Assembly (NCBI GenBank): GCA_023055425.1
Contig: JALGPY010000004.1
Coordinates: forward strand, 58,613,718 to 58,677,717
Source: Linanthus parryae
Taxonomy: Eukaryota; Streptophyta; Magnoliopsida; Ericales; Polemoniaceae
DNA: 64,000 bases
Direction: 5' to 3'
The notes under the pieces were generated by a model. It did not search any database. It saw only the letters and a program-made list of their open reading frames with translations, and was not told the origin of the DNA. The translations under genes and the position numbers were made by a program. The stretch's first letter is position 1, and each line of letters starts with the position of its first letter. This document shows, piece by piece, positions 47,912 through 61,309 of this stretch.

Positions 47912-50634
47912 ATGGAAAGCGAGATGCCCAAGCTGTCTGACTTAACCGATCAATCAAAACAATGGAAACTTACACTTCGAGTCGCTAAGAAGTATCGTGC
48001 AATGACAGCTCGATTTGGCAACACAAAATATCGGCGATATGTGCTCTGCGATAGCGAGGTTTGTTGACAAGTTATTCACCCCCCTGTTAATATCTTAACT
48101 GTGTTACGCCTCTGATGTGTGCCATATTTATTATTTCCTGCTTCACTCTATACAGGGGAAAAAGATACAGGCCAAAGCTTTTGATGCTGAAATTGAATTG
48201 TTTGACAAATAGCTACATCCATACCGCACATACTGGTTCAGTGATGGGGTTGTACGCCGTGTTAACCCGCAACATCGCTACATCGATCATGATTACGTCC
48301 TTGTTCTTGATCCCCAGATGGAGATTGTACGAGTCGAAGGCGCCGCAGATGAATCAGCGAGTACCGCGTACAATTTGAAGACTTTGACCGAGGCCCGCAA
48401 CTTCATTGGGAAGCCTGATAAATTTGGTAATTTTTTCAATGTCCTAATAATGCATTGCTTGCTACGTTATTATGCTTTGCTATTTATTTAATTATATTGA
48501 TTTTTGTGTTCATTTCCCCTGGTTCTCTTCCTTCCTCCCATTAAAAATACGTTCTCACAAGATATACATCCATACGCAGATGTTGCAGTCATAATCATAG
48601 CTATCATGTCTCCGAAAACAGTGCCATGGAAGGATTCAACCGCTCGTTTCAGGGTTCGAGATATAGTTGTTGTTGACGATTCGTATGTTTTCCTATAAGC
48701 CTTGTCTATTTCAAATATATTGTGCTGCTCTTTTTTTGTCAGTGGTATGTGGCCAAACTATAGTCACTACATCTTCTTGAATCAATGGTGGATTTATATA
48801 CTGTGGACTATATTGTAAAGATCGTTTTGTCATAATTGGAAGATTAAAGAAGAATGAACATATATAAAAACAAAATTACACCGGTGTAATGTGATTTGCT
48901 AGCGATGAACCAGCTATCTACGCAACCCAGTAACTGGATTTTGTTGAGAAATGAATATGAGTACATATATCCAACTGTTTGTTCATTTGCCTTATCAACT
49001 TTGGCATGATATTTAAGATTGTGCATAAGTGGCCTCATGGCCTTAAAGCTGCTAAATGAATAGCTCCTTGAACTGGTTCATCACCATAATAGACGATAAA
49101 AAGAGGAATGAATGATTGCAGTACAGAAAGAATCCTGCACCACCATTATTTCGTCCACTGTTTCTCCTGAATTTGACCCTGTTTTGCACCAATATGGAAT
49201 GCAGCTACCAAAATTTATGTTATATTTATGTAGGATGCATTTAGTTATTTATAATGCCGACAATTGTTATGAAATTGATGATTTTCCGTGGTGTTTTTTT
49301 TTTCTCTCCCCCCCTCTCTCTCTCTTTTACAAACAGCTTGAATCCAGTGTGTTTGTCTGCTTGGGATGACATAGCAACCAATGATGCAGAAAAACTAGCA
49401 AAATCAGCAAAATCTCAGCTTGTTGTCATCGTTACTAATGTTGTGTCATCTAAATACTCCGGTATGCTATGACATGCTATTTTAACCAAAATGTTAAAAT
49501 GTGATATGTTGTTCATGTTTGAACTACCATGTGTGTAAATGGTTTTACCTGTGTGCCCCAGGATTCTCCTTAAAGACTACCATGTCTACAATGTTCTTGT
49601 CTGATGTTCCTGATGCACGGGTTGAGGAGTTGTTGGATTGGTATGCCGCCTACATCATCCATTTATATGTACTCTATAACCTCTCGTGTACTGGTATATG
49701 TTTACAGCCTTATTATTTTGCAGGCGTGATGCACTACGACAAAATTGATGCTATCAGTGACCCCGAAATGCTACTGAAGAAGAAGGTTGCAAATACTTCT
49801 ACATCTGAGTTCAAACTTGTCAGGATTGCAGACTTACCAAGTACTCCGGTAATATGTGATATCTAGCACTGTAACTGCATATGAATTTATCTGTGACGCT
49901 GCAGTTTAAATTTTTGTTGTCCTGCGTTGCAGCAGACTGGTAATGATAAAATCTGGGTGAGGGTGTCTTTGGTTGTCGCACCATGCACTCAGCGACCATG
50001 GTATACTGCTTGCAGTAAATGCAACCGTCCTACCAACCAAGTGCTAGGTGAAGTCTTGGCTTGCTAAAGCTGTGGAAATAGTGACTGCGTTTCCGCTCCA
50101 TGGTAAGCCACATTCTGATTTACGTAATTCGTCTGAAGTTATCGTTTATCATTCCAGTAACTTGGACCAAATATGATTGTATGAGAAGCTGATGATTTAC
50201 AGATGTCTATGTCTTTGTCAAGTAAGTATATGTCTCGTAATTGACATGCAAATGAATAAATTTTCTGTAGGGGACGCCTCGGAGTTGGGATTGGTGATGG
50301 CAGTGGTGAACTTGAAGTTGCTATATTTGGACATGCTGTCGAAACTGTGCTAAACAAGAGTGCAGTTACTCTATCTGCAATGACACCAGACGCAAGCCTC
50401 ATAATCTGCAGGATTACAAGTTCAACCCAGCTGATTTTTTTTTGGATTAGCATGAGGTCTTAATTAATGTAATCATCTTATATTCTGATGCAGGAACAAA
50501 ACGATGTTTTGTCAAAGGCAAATGATGCAGCAGTGAATAAACGATTCTACTTCCGCCTTGCTCCATCCAACAGCAAGAATCCACGCTGGGTCAACAAGTG
50601 GAGCATCCGCCAGGTTGAGGTTGCATCAAAGTAG
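47912..50634 (+). pseudogene. Helitron RPA1-like single-strand DNA-binding protein
   Basis: Nine exons with GT-AG junctions: 47912-48058, 48156-48426, 48562-48682, 49337-49461, 49562-49640, 49724-49848, 49936-50102, 50272 to about 50455, and 50494-50634. It starts MESEMPKLSDLTDQ (ATG 47912) and resembles plant RPA1-like OB-fold proteins. OB-fold segments lie in exons 1-4. A CX2C...CX2C zinc finger (CSKCNRP and CGNSDC) is in exon 7, as in the RPA1 C-terminal domain. Defects are a TAG at 48210-48212, a TAA in the zinc finger exon near 50066, and a 1-bp shift in exon 6 near 49745. The product would coat the displaced single strand during Helitron transposition. Exon 8's donor is uncertain. Confidence 0.8.
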
Positions 50635-50934
50635 TTCGTATAATGAAGGCTGGGAAGATTATGTGAGCAATCGTCTATGTACATAGAAGCACTATACTCA
50701 GCACTGAACCTTATGGACAGAAAGGCATAAAATTAACAACTTGTGCTCACACAGTTGTTATCTTTATGCCTTTTTGCTAATATTTTTTTGTGCGGTTACA
50801 AAGCAACAAATGGCATCCAGTGTATGTAGATGAAGATGTGGGACTTTATACTCCCCTCTTACGTTGTAATTGTGAAGATAGGCTAACGCGTCCCAGCGCA
50901 GCAGACACTTGGGTATTTTTTTGTACACTTTTTT

Positions 50935-52506
50935 GGACGACGTATATATACATAAAATATAATATTTTGTGTATTTAGTATCACCTCTTTTCCTTGCTTT
51001 TTTTTTCTTTTTCCCTTTTTTTATTTATTTTATTTTATTACATATTTTTTTTAAAATTTTTCTAATGTTTTATTTTGTTATATTTTGTATATTTTTTTGT
51101 TGTTGTATCCCAGTTGTTTTAATTGTTGACGTAACTATAAGATTTAAACAACATGGTTAACCCCTTATTTGCTGAATGGTATTCAGAAGATATTGAATTG
51201 AGGTGAATTGTCAGCTATAATATACTTACTGTGATTTGGATGATAGATTAAACTTATTTATAATAATTCCCAAATGCAATTTTAAACATTTTCTTATATT
51301 TATTCCTATCAAATTTTCATATTTTCCGAATCCAATATAACATGGTCTGCCAACGACACAATATTCTTCGACACCTCCAATTTTCAATGGTGCATGTAAT
51401 AACAACCGTTCATTCACTCTGTGTTTAATTACTCTCATAGCATCGTAAAATAAATGTAATTTCAAAACATCGATAAAAAAATTATCAACAATCGCATGGT
51501 TTTGCTACACAAATCACTCAGTCAAAGTGACATGTATAGAAATCAGACCGGTGTGATAGATGACAGACTAAGTTAAGACCCGATAAATTAAAAACCTTGA
51601 TAAACTCAACAATTCGGCAGGTCCCAATTTCAGACCAGTGCAAAACCGGACTCCAATTGATAAAATAATCTCTTTTTTTTTTCTTTTAACTGTTAAATCT
51701 CAACGTACATATATTGGACCAAGAAAAACTACAAGTACATAATTACTAAAAGAAAGTTTCAAATAATATTCACCAAATAACCTACTATTTATTATTTCTT
51801 GGATAAATCCCAACTATAAATATGCAGAATATTAAATACCTACATGTGAGAGGGCTTGCACTGCAATTTTCTTTAAAATAACATAAATTAATAACGCACT
51901 AATTCATTGGGTATTCATAACCCCCCACTGCTCCTCCCACCCTACCCTTCAGATTGCAAACCTGAGGTATCACCGCCGAGCTTCTCTTGCTCCAGGTATG
52001 TTTCGTTTCTGGTCTTCTTTCCGTTCTGTAACTTCTGTCTTATATACCATAGAAATAACGTAGCCATTGCATAACCACTGTAGAATCCAGTATGCAAAAA
52101 CGATTTGTACAAATCCCCCAAACTACGTGCTTATTTATGTATGTACATCTGATGCAAATCCATTTCCAATTGTTTATGTTGTTGTATTCAGTAACTTTAA
52201 TTTGCAATATCTGCAACTGCATGTCAATGGTGACAGTTTGCTTCACAGCTTTGACATTTTTTTGTACCTTTGTTCATATGTATTGTTTGATTGGAGTATG
52301 CATACTCGAATCGAATAATATCAGGTTATTCAACAGAAGTGATGTCTGTCAATCAAAAATGTCTACTTAGTGGTATTTGTCCTCAGTACTCATCTGTTTG
52401 TTGCATTTTCTAATATGAATAAACTATTTGTCAAGCTCCAAATACCTGTTCTCGACTATCTCGAAACCGATATTGCAATCCGTCCCGTAGTTTAGTCAAC
52501 TACAAA
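50935..52506. other. AT-rich spacer with a MITE relic
   Basis: T-rich tracts at 50990-51115. At about 51470-51540 there is half of the Stowaway-like family seen at 15057 (ATTATCAAC, GGTTTTGCTACACAAATCACTCAGTCAAAG). No gene seen. Confidence 0.5.
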
Positions 52507-53163
52507 TGTCCCAGCGGTTTGACCCCGATTAACAATTGTAGATAGTGCTTTCTGAGCTGACAGATCTTGGCCACGTGGCAACCATCCAGCACACCATATT
52601 GTGCTCCATACACACTGGATCACCAGCCGAGCTGATCCATGTGGGGACTGCGAGACAAAGCCCTCGCATACCACTGCACGGGACTTGTAGGGACTTACTG
52701 GTTTGGAGGCTAGAGTAAGCCCTGTCGCGTGCGAGCCAAGCCCGCGCGCGACCTTTAGTAACTGCTTTGAGAGATTTATGGCACGAGCTCCATAAACCCG
52801 GTCAATCCGGTCAAACCCGGTCAACCCCGTAACGGTTCCGGTATTCGCGCATAACGTGCTGTAACGGTCCCTATATATGAGGACAAACGTGCCGTTGTGG
52901 TTAAGCTAATTAAGCCGCCATTAATGGGCGCATTAACCACACTACAACGGTCACGTTCCCTGCTATATATAGGACGTTAACCATTCCATACAAAGGAGGA
53001 CACACCAGCCATACGCGGAAGCTCTGCCAAACCTCTGTCTCTCTCTCAGACATTGCTACTGCCTTACTCTCTCCCTACACACAACCCAACTCTTCCTGTG
53101 CTATCTCTCATCCTCTACATACGGTGTACACGAAGGTCTCCCCGCCGGAATCTGTTGTGCACA
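52507..53163 (+). repeat. 5' LTR of the Tat element
   Basis: The right end is well placed: ...GTTGTGCACA followed three bases later by the primer binding site. The left end (TGTCCCAGCGG at 52507) is a guess based on the TG rule because no second LTR is available. It contains a TATA box, CCTATATATGAGG, near 52870, with matching downstream sequence in the fragment at 24636. Confidence 0.6.
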
Positions 53164-53166
53164 TTT

Positions 53167-53184
53167 TGGTGAACCCGACGTGAA
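53167..53184 (+). other. Primer binding site of the Tat element
   Basis: TGGTGAACCCGACGTGAA, identical to the site at 24938 and starting with TGG (complement of the tRNA CCA end). The primer tRNA was not identified. Confidence 0.75.
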
Positions 53185-53203
53185 CTTACCAACAAAAGCA
53201 ACC

Positions 53204-56200
53204 ATGTCTCAGGAGGATGATATCAGCAACAGATCGCCTTCCACCGAAGCTGCCTCGGGAGAGGAGTCCCGCCGTACTCCTACGACCCCCGGCGAGGTAC
53301 CGACGCTAGATTCCTTGGACGCTACCGTCCAAGGTCAGGCGAAAGCTCTCAAAGCTCAGTCTGCACAGCTAGAACGGATCCTGGCCGTTCTGGGCACCCT
53401 TGCGCCGAACCCTTCACCAGCCACCGCCGTCCCTCAAGGAGGAGCCCCTACCGCTCCAGGACTGGGAGTGTCAACCACACCACCCAACCCTAATCTGCAG
53501 ACTCCGCCGGCGACTACGCAGCTACCTTCAATTCAGGGGTCAACAACTCAGATGTTGCCTCTCACTGCTCATACTCCTCAGCCTCCGGCTTTGGTACCTA
53601 ATTCGGCATCGCAGTATCCCTTGCCTCCTCCAACGGCGATCTGGGGCAATGCGAGCAGCCAATATGTCCCCAATCCTTCGGCGGCATATGTGTCGCCTCC
53701 GCCTGCGGCAAGCCCTCCTCCTGGTACCGAGGGAAGCATTCCAGAATGTATGACGTCTCTGCAGAAGCGCAAGGACACTATTCTGGCTCACCAATTATTC
53801 GCAGACACCATCATCCTGAAGCTAGATAACGATCCACCCATCCCGCGGGAGATCTATCTCATGCCTAACCCGGTGGGGTATAAGGCTCCTAAATGGGACA
53901 AGTTCGAGGATGTCAACGGGAACGCTCATGAGCATGTCATGCGTTTCATTGATGTCATGGGGCCATACGGAGCCGATCCTAAATTGCTGATGCGAGAGTT
54001 CCTAAAATCCTTGGGGAACGTAGCGTACAAGTGGTACAGAACGTTGGAGGCCGGATCCATGAAGACTTGGGATGACATGGTCCAGAAGTTCTATACCAAG
54101 TTCTTCCAGATGGAAGAAAAGGTGACAATGATCCACCTCTCGCGGATGTATCAGAAGCCCGAGGAGGACGGGATAACTTTCATCAAGAAGTTCAGGGCGA
54201 AGTCCTTGGATTGCAAAGATCCAATGCTAGAAAGTCGGCTTGTAGAGATATGCCTGCAGTGCATGCGAGACGAATACAAAGGTATGCTCATCAACCTGCA
54301 AACACCTACGTTTTCAAAGCTCATCGAGTGCACGAAGTACATCGAGCCTATAGTGGAGAGACAGAAAAAGAAAAACGCTCCGGAGCGATCCTCGAGCGGT
54401 ACTACCTACAAAATCGGGAGATTCAGTTACAAGAGGGGACGCGAAGCTGAGGTCAATACAATTTCGCCCCAGAAGCAGGCGAAGGTTGTGAACTTCGACG
54501 TACCACCTCTGCCATGTTAGGTGGAGGAGGCAAGCGACCTCTGCAGGCAATGGCGCAAGGACGGTGTCCTACCGCCGCTCGAGAAGGTACCCTCCAAGGA
54601 GATGGTGAGGGACCCGAAGTGGTGCGAGTACCACGGCAAGGTCATGCATCCCACAGCGGAATGTAAGAAGCTCAGGATTGTATTCAATTAGAAGATGAAG
54701 AACGGCGAGTTGATCGTCAGCGATCACAGGAAGGATGTGCGCAACAATCCACTTTCTGCTCATGCGGAGCAAGACTAGAAGGGTAAGGAGGTCGCCATGA
54801 TCTCGATTGTGGACCTGGAAGAGATCGCAGAGGATGGTCTACCCATCATTGCCGAAGTACATAAGGATGAGGACTACAGCGTAGACACGGAGGATGAACG
54901 TGCTGACCGGATGAAGGGGTCTCACGGCTTCAGCAGATTCTTCGACGAGATGAACTTCTCGGAGAAATGTCGGACACAAATGACGAAAGCAATCTTGAGG
55001 ATAGCAGAGGACTATGAGGAGGATCTTGTAGTCTCAAACGGGAAAGTCATCAGGGCGTCCCGCTCTACAGAAAAGATTATGACCTTTTCTGGCAGCGACA
55101 AAAAGACAGATGCGAGCCACCAGAGGCCTCTGTATGTGACAGCCATCATCAATGGCGTCGAGTTCAAAAGAGCATTCGTCGATGGAGGAGCAGCGGTCAA
55201 CGTCGTTTCGCTCCACACACTGAAGCTAGCAGGGATCCCCGAGCACAAGATTGTTAGGCGTCCATCTCCGCTGATGGGATTTGGAAGCGACTCTAGAATG
55301 ACGATCGGATGGATCCGCCTGGGCGTTCAGATTGGCAAAATCAAGTGCTCAGCGAAGTTCTATGTCATAGATGCGAACACCACGTATCACTTGATCATAG
55401 GTCGAGCATGGATTCATCGCTTTGACGCGGTTCCTTCAACAGCTCACCAGGTCATGAAAGCTATCTGGAACGACAGAATAGTCGAGATACCGGCTTCAAC
55501 AAATCCATTCAACCTGGATGAAGCACATCTCATCGAGGCGGTGTGGTTCACCGAGATGGCGGACGAGCAAACACCGGGACAATTCAACCCTACTCCTTTA
55601 CCTCTATGGGAGAATATCAAGGACCAGTCACCTGCGGGAGTAATGGTGACAAGGGAAGACACCAAGGAAAAGCCGCCCACGCAGGAAGAGGCGCCACGGA
55701 TCACTTACCAGCGAAAGAACGTGTACACGTTGAAGAGAATAGCAAAGCATGACCCTGAAGGCAAAGAGATAGAGAGTTTCTACGCCAACGGGAAGAAGTG
55801 CTATCGCATATGAAGGTGCGCGGGGATGTCCTCACACGGGCATGTGGATATCCCTGGGCAAATTAACCAAATCGAGCAGATTGCGGTAACGGAAAAGCCA
55901 ATGCAGAGCACTCCAGATGAGAAACTCAAAGAAGCACCCGAATGCATGGAAGACAGGCCCAGACCACAAAAGCAAGAGCTAAAGGAAGTGTTCCTCAGCC
56001 CGAACGAGGAAAAGAAGAGGCCAGTCTTTCTAAGTGCGGACCTCACAAGCGAAGAGGAGAAAGGACTGCTACAGCTCCTAACTGAATACAAGGATGTGTT
56101 CGCATGGGAGTATGATGAGATGCCAGGTCTGGATACAAGTATCACTATGCACCGTTTAGACATCATCCCAGGGTCTAAGCCGGTAAAGCAGAGCACAAGA

Positions 56201-59200
56201 AGCTTCAGGCCGGAGCTTAACGTGAAGATCAAACAGAAGATTGTCAAACTCCTGGATGCCAAGTTCATAGAGCCGAATCATCATCCCACATGGCTGGCCA
56301 ACATTGTGCCAGTGGTAAAGAAGAACGGACAGCTTCGCATCTGCGTGGATTTCTGGGATCTCAATCGTTTCTGCCCAAATGACGATTTTCCACTGCCCAA
56401 CATCGATTTGCTTATCGATTCAACAGCGGGCCATCGCATGTTCAGTTTCATGGACGGCTTCAGCGGGTACAACCAGATCAAGATGGACCCTGAAGATGCG
56501 CGGAAAACTGCATTCACCACTCCGGTGGGGGTGTTCAACTACACAGTGATGCCGTTCGGTCTCAAAAACGCGGGTGCAACCTATCAGCGGGCCATGATGG
56601 CCCTGTTCCACGACATGATGCACAAGGAAGTGGAATTTTATGTGGACGACCTGGTGGTTAAATCCAAGCAGGAAGCAGATCACCTCGCGGATTTGTGGAA
56701 AGTGTTCAATAGATGTAGACGCTTTCAACTGAAGATGAATCCCATGAAGTGCGCATTCGGGGTAACATCAGGGAAGTTTTTGGGATGCGTGGTTCATCGC
56801 CAAGGAATCGAGCCTGACCCTGCGAAAGTATCAGCCATCACTGGCATGACGCCGCCCCATAACCAAAGTGCCTTGAAGACATTTTTGAGAAAGCTATCAT
56901 ATCTAAGGAAATTCATCCCAGCGATTGCCGAAATCACCTGCTGTTTTAGTACCCTTCTCAAGAAAGATGCCGTATACAGCTGGACTCCGGAGCACGAAGC
57001 TGCGTTCGAAAAACTGAAGGATCTACTGACGTCTTCAAAAATAATGATCGCACCTCAACTGGGATCACCGCTTCTGCTATATCTGACGTCAACAAGGAGG
57101 TCCATAGGAGCACTCTTGGCTCAGGAGTACGAGGGTCAAGAGAGGCCTATCTACTATATCTCTCGCATTGTGCTGCCTGCTGAATCAAGGTACACAGACA
57201 TCGAACGTCATTGTCTTGCCTTGTTCTTCGTGATAGAGAAGTTGAAACACTACTTTGCGTCGCACAAAGTAGTAGTGGTCACCAAGAGCGATCCCATACG
57301 ATATCTGCTGACTCACACTACTCCTGGAGGAAGGTTGGCGAAATGGTACATGACCATCTCTCAATACGATATCACATGCGTGCGACCGCGAGCGATCAAG
57401 TCGCAGGCGGTTGCGGATCTGTTGGCACAGTTCCCCGACAACAGCCATGAGCCCGTGATCGAAGAAGAATTCGAGGGACCTGAGATATATGCAGTCGACG
57501 TGCCCTATTGGACGCTCCATTTCGACGGTTCGTCAACAAGGAAATGCGGGGGCATTGTGATAGTCTTGACCAAGCCAGACGGGGAGGTCATACAGATGTC
57601 TGCAAAGCTCGACTTCGAAGTCACCAACAATGAGGCAGAATATGAAGCCCTCATAGCGGGGCTGCGTGCAGCGAAAGCTTTGGAAGTAAGCAATCTGACG
57701 GTCATGGGAGACTCCAAGTTGATCGTCAAGCAAGCCTCGGGCGAGTACGGCTTGAAGGAGATTGACCTTCTGCCCTACCGGACTCTGGTACAAAAACTGG
57801 TGCAGCAATTCTGCGATGTGAGGTACGAGCACAAGCCCCGATCAGACAACAGGCATGCAGATGCTTTGGCCACCTTGGGATCCAAGGTTAGTACAGATAA
57901 ATGTCCCGCAAGGATCTCCATCGAAGTGCGAACATCGTCGGCGTTGACAGAAGATGCGTGCGACGACGATCACATGGATGATACGTACTGGAGAAAAGCA
58001 GTCTTACGAGCTATCGCAGAAGGCACAAGCAGTGAAAGCTGGGCACTCACAAAGGGGTATTGCATACATGACAACACCCTTTACAACAAGGGCCCTGGCG
58101 GAATACTCATGCGATGCGTCTCCGAGCAAGAGGGACAGCTGCTGTTAGAAAAGATTCACCAACATGCTTGCGGAGAAAGCGAGGTGTCAATCTATCGGAA
58201 GGCTCAGAGATATGGCATTCATTGGCCAGATATGTCAACAGCCGCGGCCCTGATACAAGGGAAGTGCGAGAGTTGCGCACTGATCAAAGATTCTCTACTC
58301 ATCGCTCTAACTGATGATGAAACGGATTGGAGGAATCCACTCTTTGACTTTCTCACCCAGGGCAACTTACCCGAATCGAGAAAAGAAGCGGAGAAGTTGA
58401 AAAGGAAAGCATCTCGATATGTGGTGCAGGAGAACTTACTTTGGCGAAGAGGTCATGAGGGCAACTTGCTGCGATGTCTAGACGGCAGGGAAGCACAAGA
58501 AGTCATGGACCTTTCTCATCACGTGGAACACCAAGGAGGTGCGAAATTATGCAGGCAGCTCCTCTCAATTGGATATTTCTGGCCCACGATGGAGGCTGAT
58601 TGCCGCACCAAAGTACGACGCTGCCAGGAGTGTCAATTCAAAGGAAACCTAGTGCACGCTCCTTCTGTGGATCTACATGCATTGGGAACGCCATGGCCAT
58701 TTCACACATGGGCGCTGGATTTCATTGGTCACATCCGACCAACTTCACATGGGAATCATTTTATCCTCACCGCAATCGAGCTGTTCACCAAGTGGGTGGA
58801 GGCGATACCACTGAAGACGGAAAATGCGCTAGCTGTGGTCAATTTCATCCAAGAAAACATCAAATGCAGGTTCGGAATTCCCAACACTATCCTTTCAGAT
58901 AATGGTACTCCTTTTGTTAATCGCCAGGTGGCTGCAAAGTTAGCAGAGTACAATATCAGACAGATATGTTCCACCCCTTACTACCCGAAAGGGAATGGGC
59001 AAGCCGAGGCGACCAACAAAACGCTGTTGAGGATTTTGAGCAAGATGGTCGCAGATGACCACAAGAAGTGGGCTGATTCTCTAAGCATAGCCCTGTGGGC
59101 TTACCGAACTTCTCCAAGGACACCCACGGGCGTCTCACCATTCCTACTATGCTATGGGGCCGAGGCCGTGGTACCTGCGGAGGTGAGAGTTAATTCGGCG

Positions 59201-59551
59201 AGATTGGCCTTCCACGCACTATACGACAAGCAACGCGATCATGACTTAGTCTTGCTGGAGGAAAAGCGAGAACAAGCTAAAAGGACCAACAAGCGGTATC
59301 AAGAAAGGATCGCTCGTGCTTACAATAAGACGGTCCAGCGAAGAGATTTCGCAGTTGAAGATTTGTTCCTGCGCGCATCTGACCATTGCATGCGAGAGGT
59401 GGCTCATCCAAAATTAGCAGCCAATTGGGAAGGACCTTTCGAAGTCACATAAGTCTTTGACAGTGGCTACTGCAGCATACGGAGGTTGCACGGAACAACC
59501 TCAACCCCTAGTTCAGTCAACATGCGCTGGATTAAGAAGTACTATCCTTGA
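53204..59551 (+). pseudogene. Tat gag-pol polyprotein with five in-frame stops
   Basis: One frame of 2115 sense and stop codons from ATG 53204 (MSQEDD). It is interrupted only by TAG 54518, TAG 54689, TAG 54776, TGA 55811 and TAA 59450; the real end is TGA 59549-59551. Domains: gag with KFYTKFFQMEEKVT; a zinc-knuckle-like CEYHGKVMHPTAEC (54627 on); protease with VDGGA (Asp at 55181); reverse transcriptase with YVDD at 56639-56650. A first RNase H-like tether has weak catalytic residues; a second RNase H has FDGSS (Asp at 57524), NNEAEYEAL and MGDSKL. Two successive H-H-C-C zinc regions follow, then the integrase core with Asp 58718, Asp 58898 and Glu 59006 (35 residues between the last two). 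Codon use and length are otherwise intact. Confidence 0.9.
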
Positions 59552-59752
59552 TTTCTCTCATTTCATCCGTTTTATTATAACGTTGCTTCATGTTTTGTAT
59601 GGCTATGATTTACACAATCTCCTCTCCCATATGAGAGAATTGTAAGCTCATCTCTCCCATATGAGAGCACTATAATAAAAGGATTCTCCCAAATGAGAAC
59701 TTCATATTCCTAGCTGTTAATGTTATTTCATCTAGTTTGTTATTATTGTTAA

Positions 59753-60330
59753 CGATGGGCTATCCGCCACAATAGCAACTTATTCGAATATGATCTCAAA
59801 TGATCTTCAAAGCCTATCTGTTACGATAGCAGCCTATGCAAATGCGATCTTAATTGATCTTCTAAGCCTATCTGCCACGATAGCAGGTCATGCGAAAAAT
59901 GATCTTAATTGATCTTCGAAAGCCTATCTGTTACAATAGCAGCCTATGCAAATGCGATCTTAATTGATCTTCTAAGCCTATCTGCCACGATAGCAGTTCA
60001 TGCGAAAAAATGATCTTAATTGATCTTCTAAAGCCTATCGGCCACGATAGCAGCCTACGCGAAATGATCTTAATTGATCTCCTAAAGCCTATCTGCCACG
60101 ATAGCAGCTCATGCGAAAAATGATCTTAATTGATCTTCCAAAGCCTATCTGCCACGATAGAAACATATGCGAACGTGATCTTAAACGATCTTTCAAGCCT
60201 ATCTGCCGTGATAGCAGCGTTATACAAATGCGATTTGAAATTCTTCCGTAAGACTATCTATTGCGATAACAACATTATGCAAAATGATCTTAAGTGATCT
60301 ACAAAGGTCTGTCTGATGAGATGACACCTG
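59753..60330. repeat. Tandem repeat, about 55-65-bp units
   Basis: About nine imperfect copies of a unit containing GCCTATCTGCCACGATAGCA and GATCTTAATTGATCTTC. CTATC...GATAG and GATCTTAATTGATC are each nearly palindromic, so every unit can fold into two small hairpins. Just upstream (59625-59700) is a triplet of CTCCCATATGAGAG-like palindromes. Position: between pol and the antisense gene of the Tat element. Confidence 0.85.
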
Positions 60331-61309
60331 CACTTGAATCTGAAAGCAAATCACAAGCCCATCTGCCAAGATGGCACAACTGCGAAAACACGATCTCGAA
60401 CGATCTAAAAACAGTACAAAGTGTTCATATAGCACTACAACGGTGAAATATGCCGATACGCATGCGAAATTGTATTTTGTTGTAACAAGACAGCAGATTA
60501 TACAAAAGCTATTTATCATTATGAGTCAAAAAAGACTTACAATTTATCTGTCTAGATAGCAGCTTACAAGCGAAAAAGCTCAAATCTAACTACGCAGCCA
60601 ACATGGCTTATAATGCATTCGATAAGTAACTTATAAGCGAGAAGTTACACATCGAGGGAATCCTAACTAAGAAAGGATGAATCTAACGGCCCTAGCACCG
60701 GCTATGCGAGATCTGCGGCCGAAGATCTATCGCAAGTAGGGACTTGCTATAAAAAGAGCGTCCTACGAGAGCCACATGAAGCCATACGTTCAAGATCCCA
60801 GCATTTGACAAGGCCCTTATCTGATCAGTACCCCATGAGACGCGCCTGAGGAACCACCGGTTCCGGCGTACAACATGCAAGCAGAAACTCCGAATGACAG
60901 GGGGGCCTTATCTGCGGGAACGAACACAACGGTTCGCCACCCTGAGCTCACGAACGTGGGGGCAGTAAGGTCTCGTCCAGCGATGCTGGAGGAGAATTCC
61001 GCCGTTCATTACAAGTCGGTAGCACGGTCACTACGGCGCTGCACCTCTCCGGGAGGCGGCCGGAAACATGACCTGCAAACATAATAGACGAAGAAAATTC
61101 TTCGAACACACATGAGATATCATCTCCATCTTCTTTATGATGGTTAAAAGGGTCAATAAGCTCATAAAGTGGATCTTGGAAACTATTTCTATAGCACAAA
61201 GCGCAAACTCAGGATTCACAACTTGGAGAAACCCTAGCAACATTACATTAATGTTTCAGCATTACATTAATGTTCCAGCTATTTGTTTGCTACTTTTCAA
61301 ATTCAAAAG
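60331..61309. other. Non-coding 3' region of the Tat element
   Basis: Nothing coding. Contains ACAGGGGGGCC near 60897, a short purine-rich tract that could be an internal polypurine site, and a few GC-rich segments (60830-61070). Confidence 0.35.

Larger units (their letters stand above)
41060..50930 (+). mobile_element. Autonomous-type Helitron, now inactive
   Basis: The left end is A|TCCTACTACCTATATAAAAG at 41060, matching the Helitron rule (TC start after A). The interior encodes, in order, a Rep/helicase (42516-47543) and an RPA1-like single-strand-binding protein (47912-50634), the gene pair found in plant Helitrons. The non-coding 5' region (41060-42515) has long T and G runs. The right end is not resolved: a weak CCCA...TGGG hairpin lies at 50892-50913, but no CTAG follows it, so the end given is an estimate. 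Both genes have stops and frame changes, so the copy is probably dead. Confidence 0.75.
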
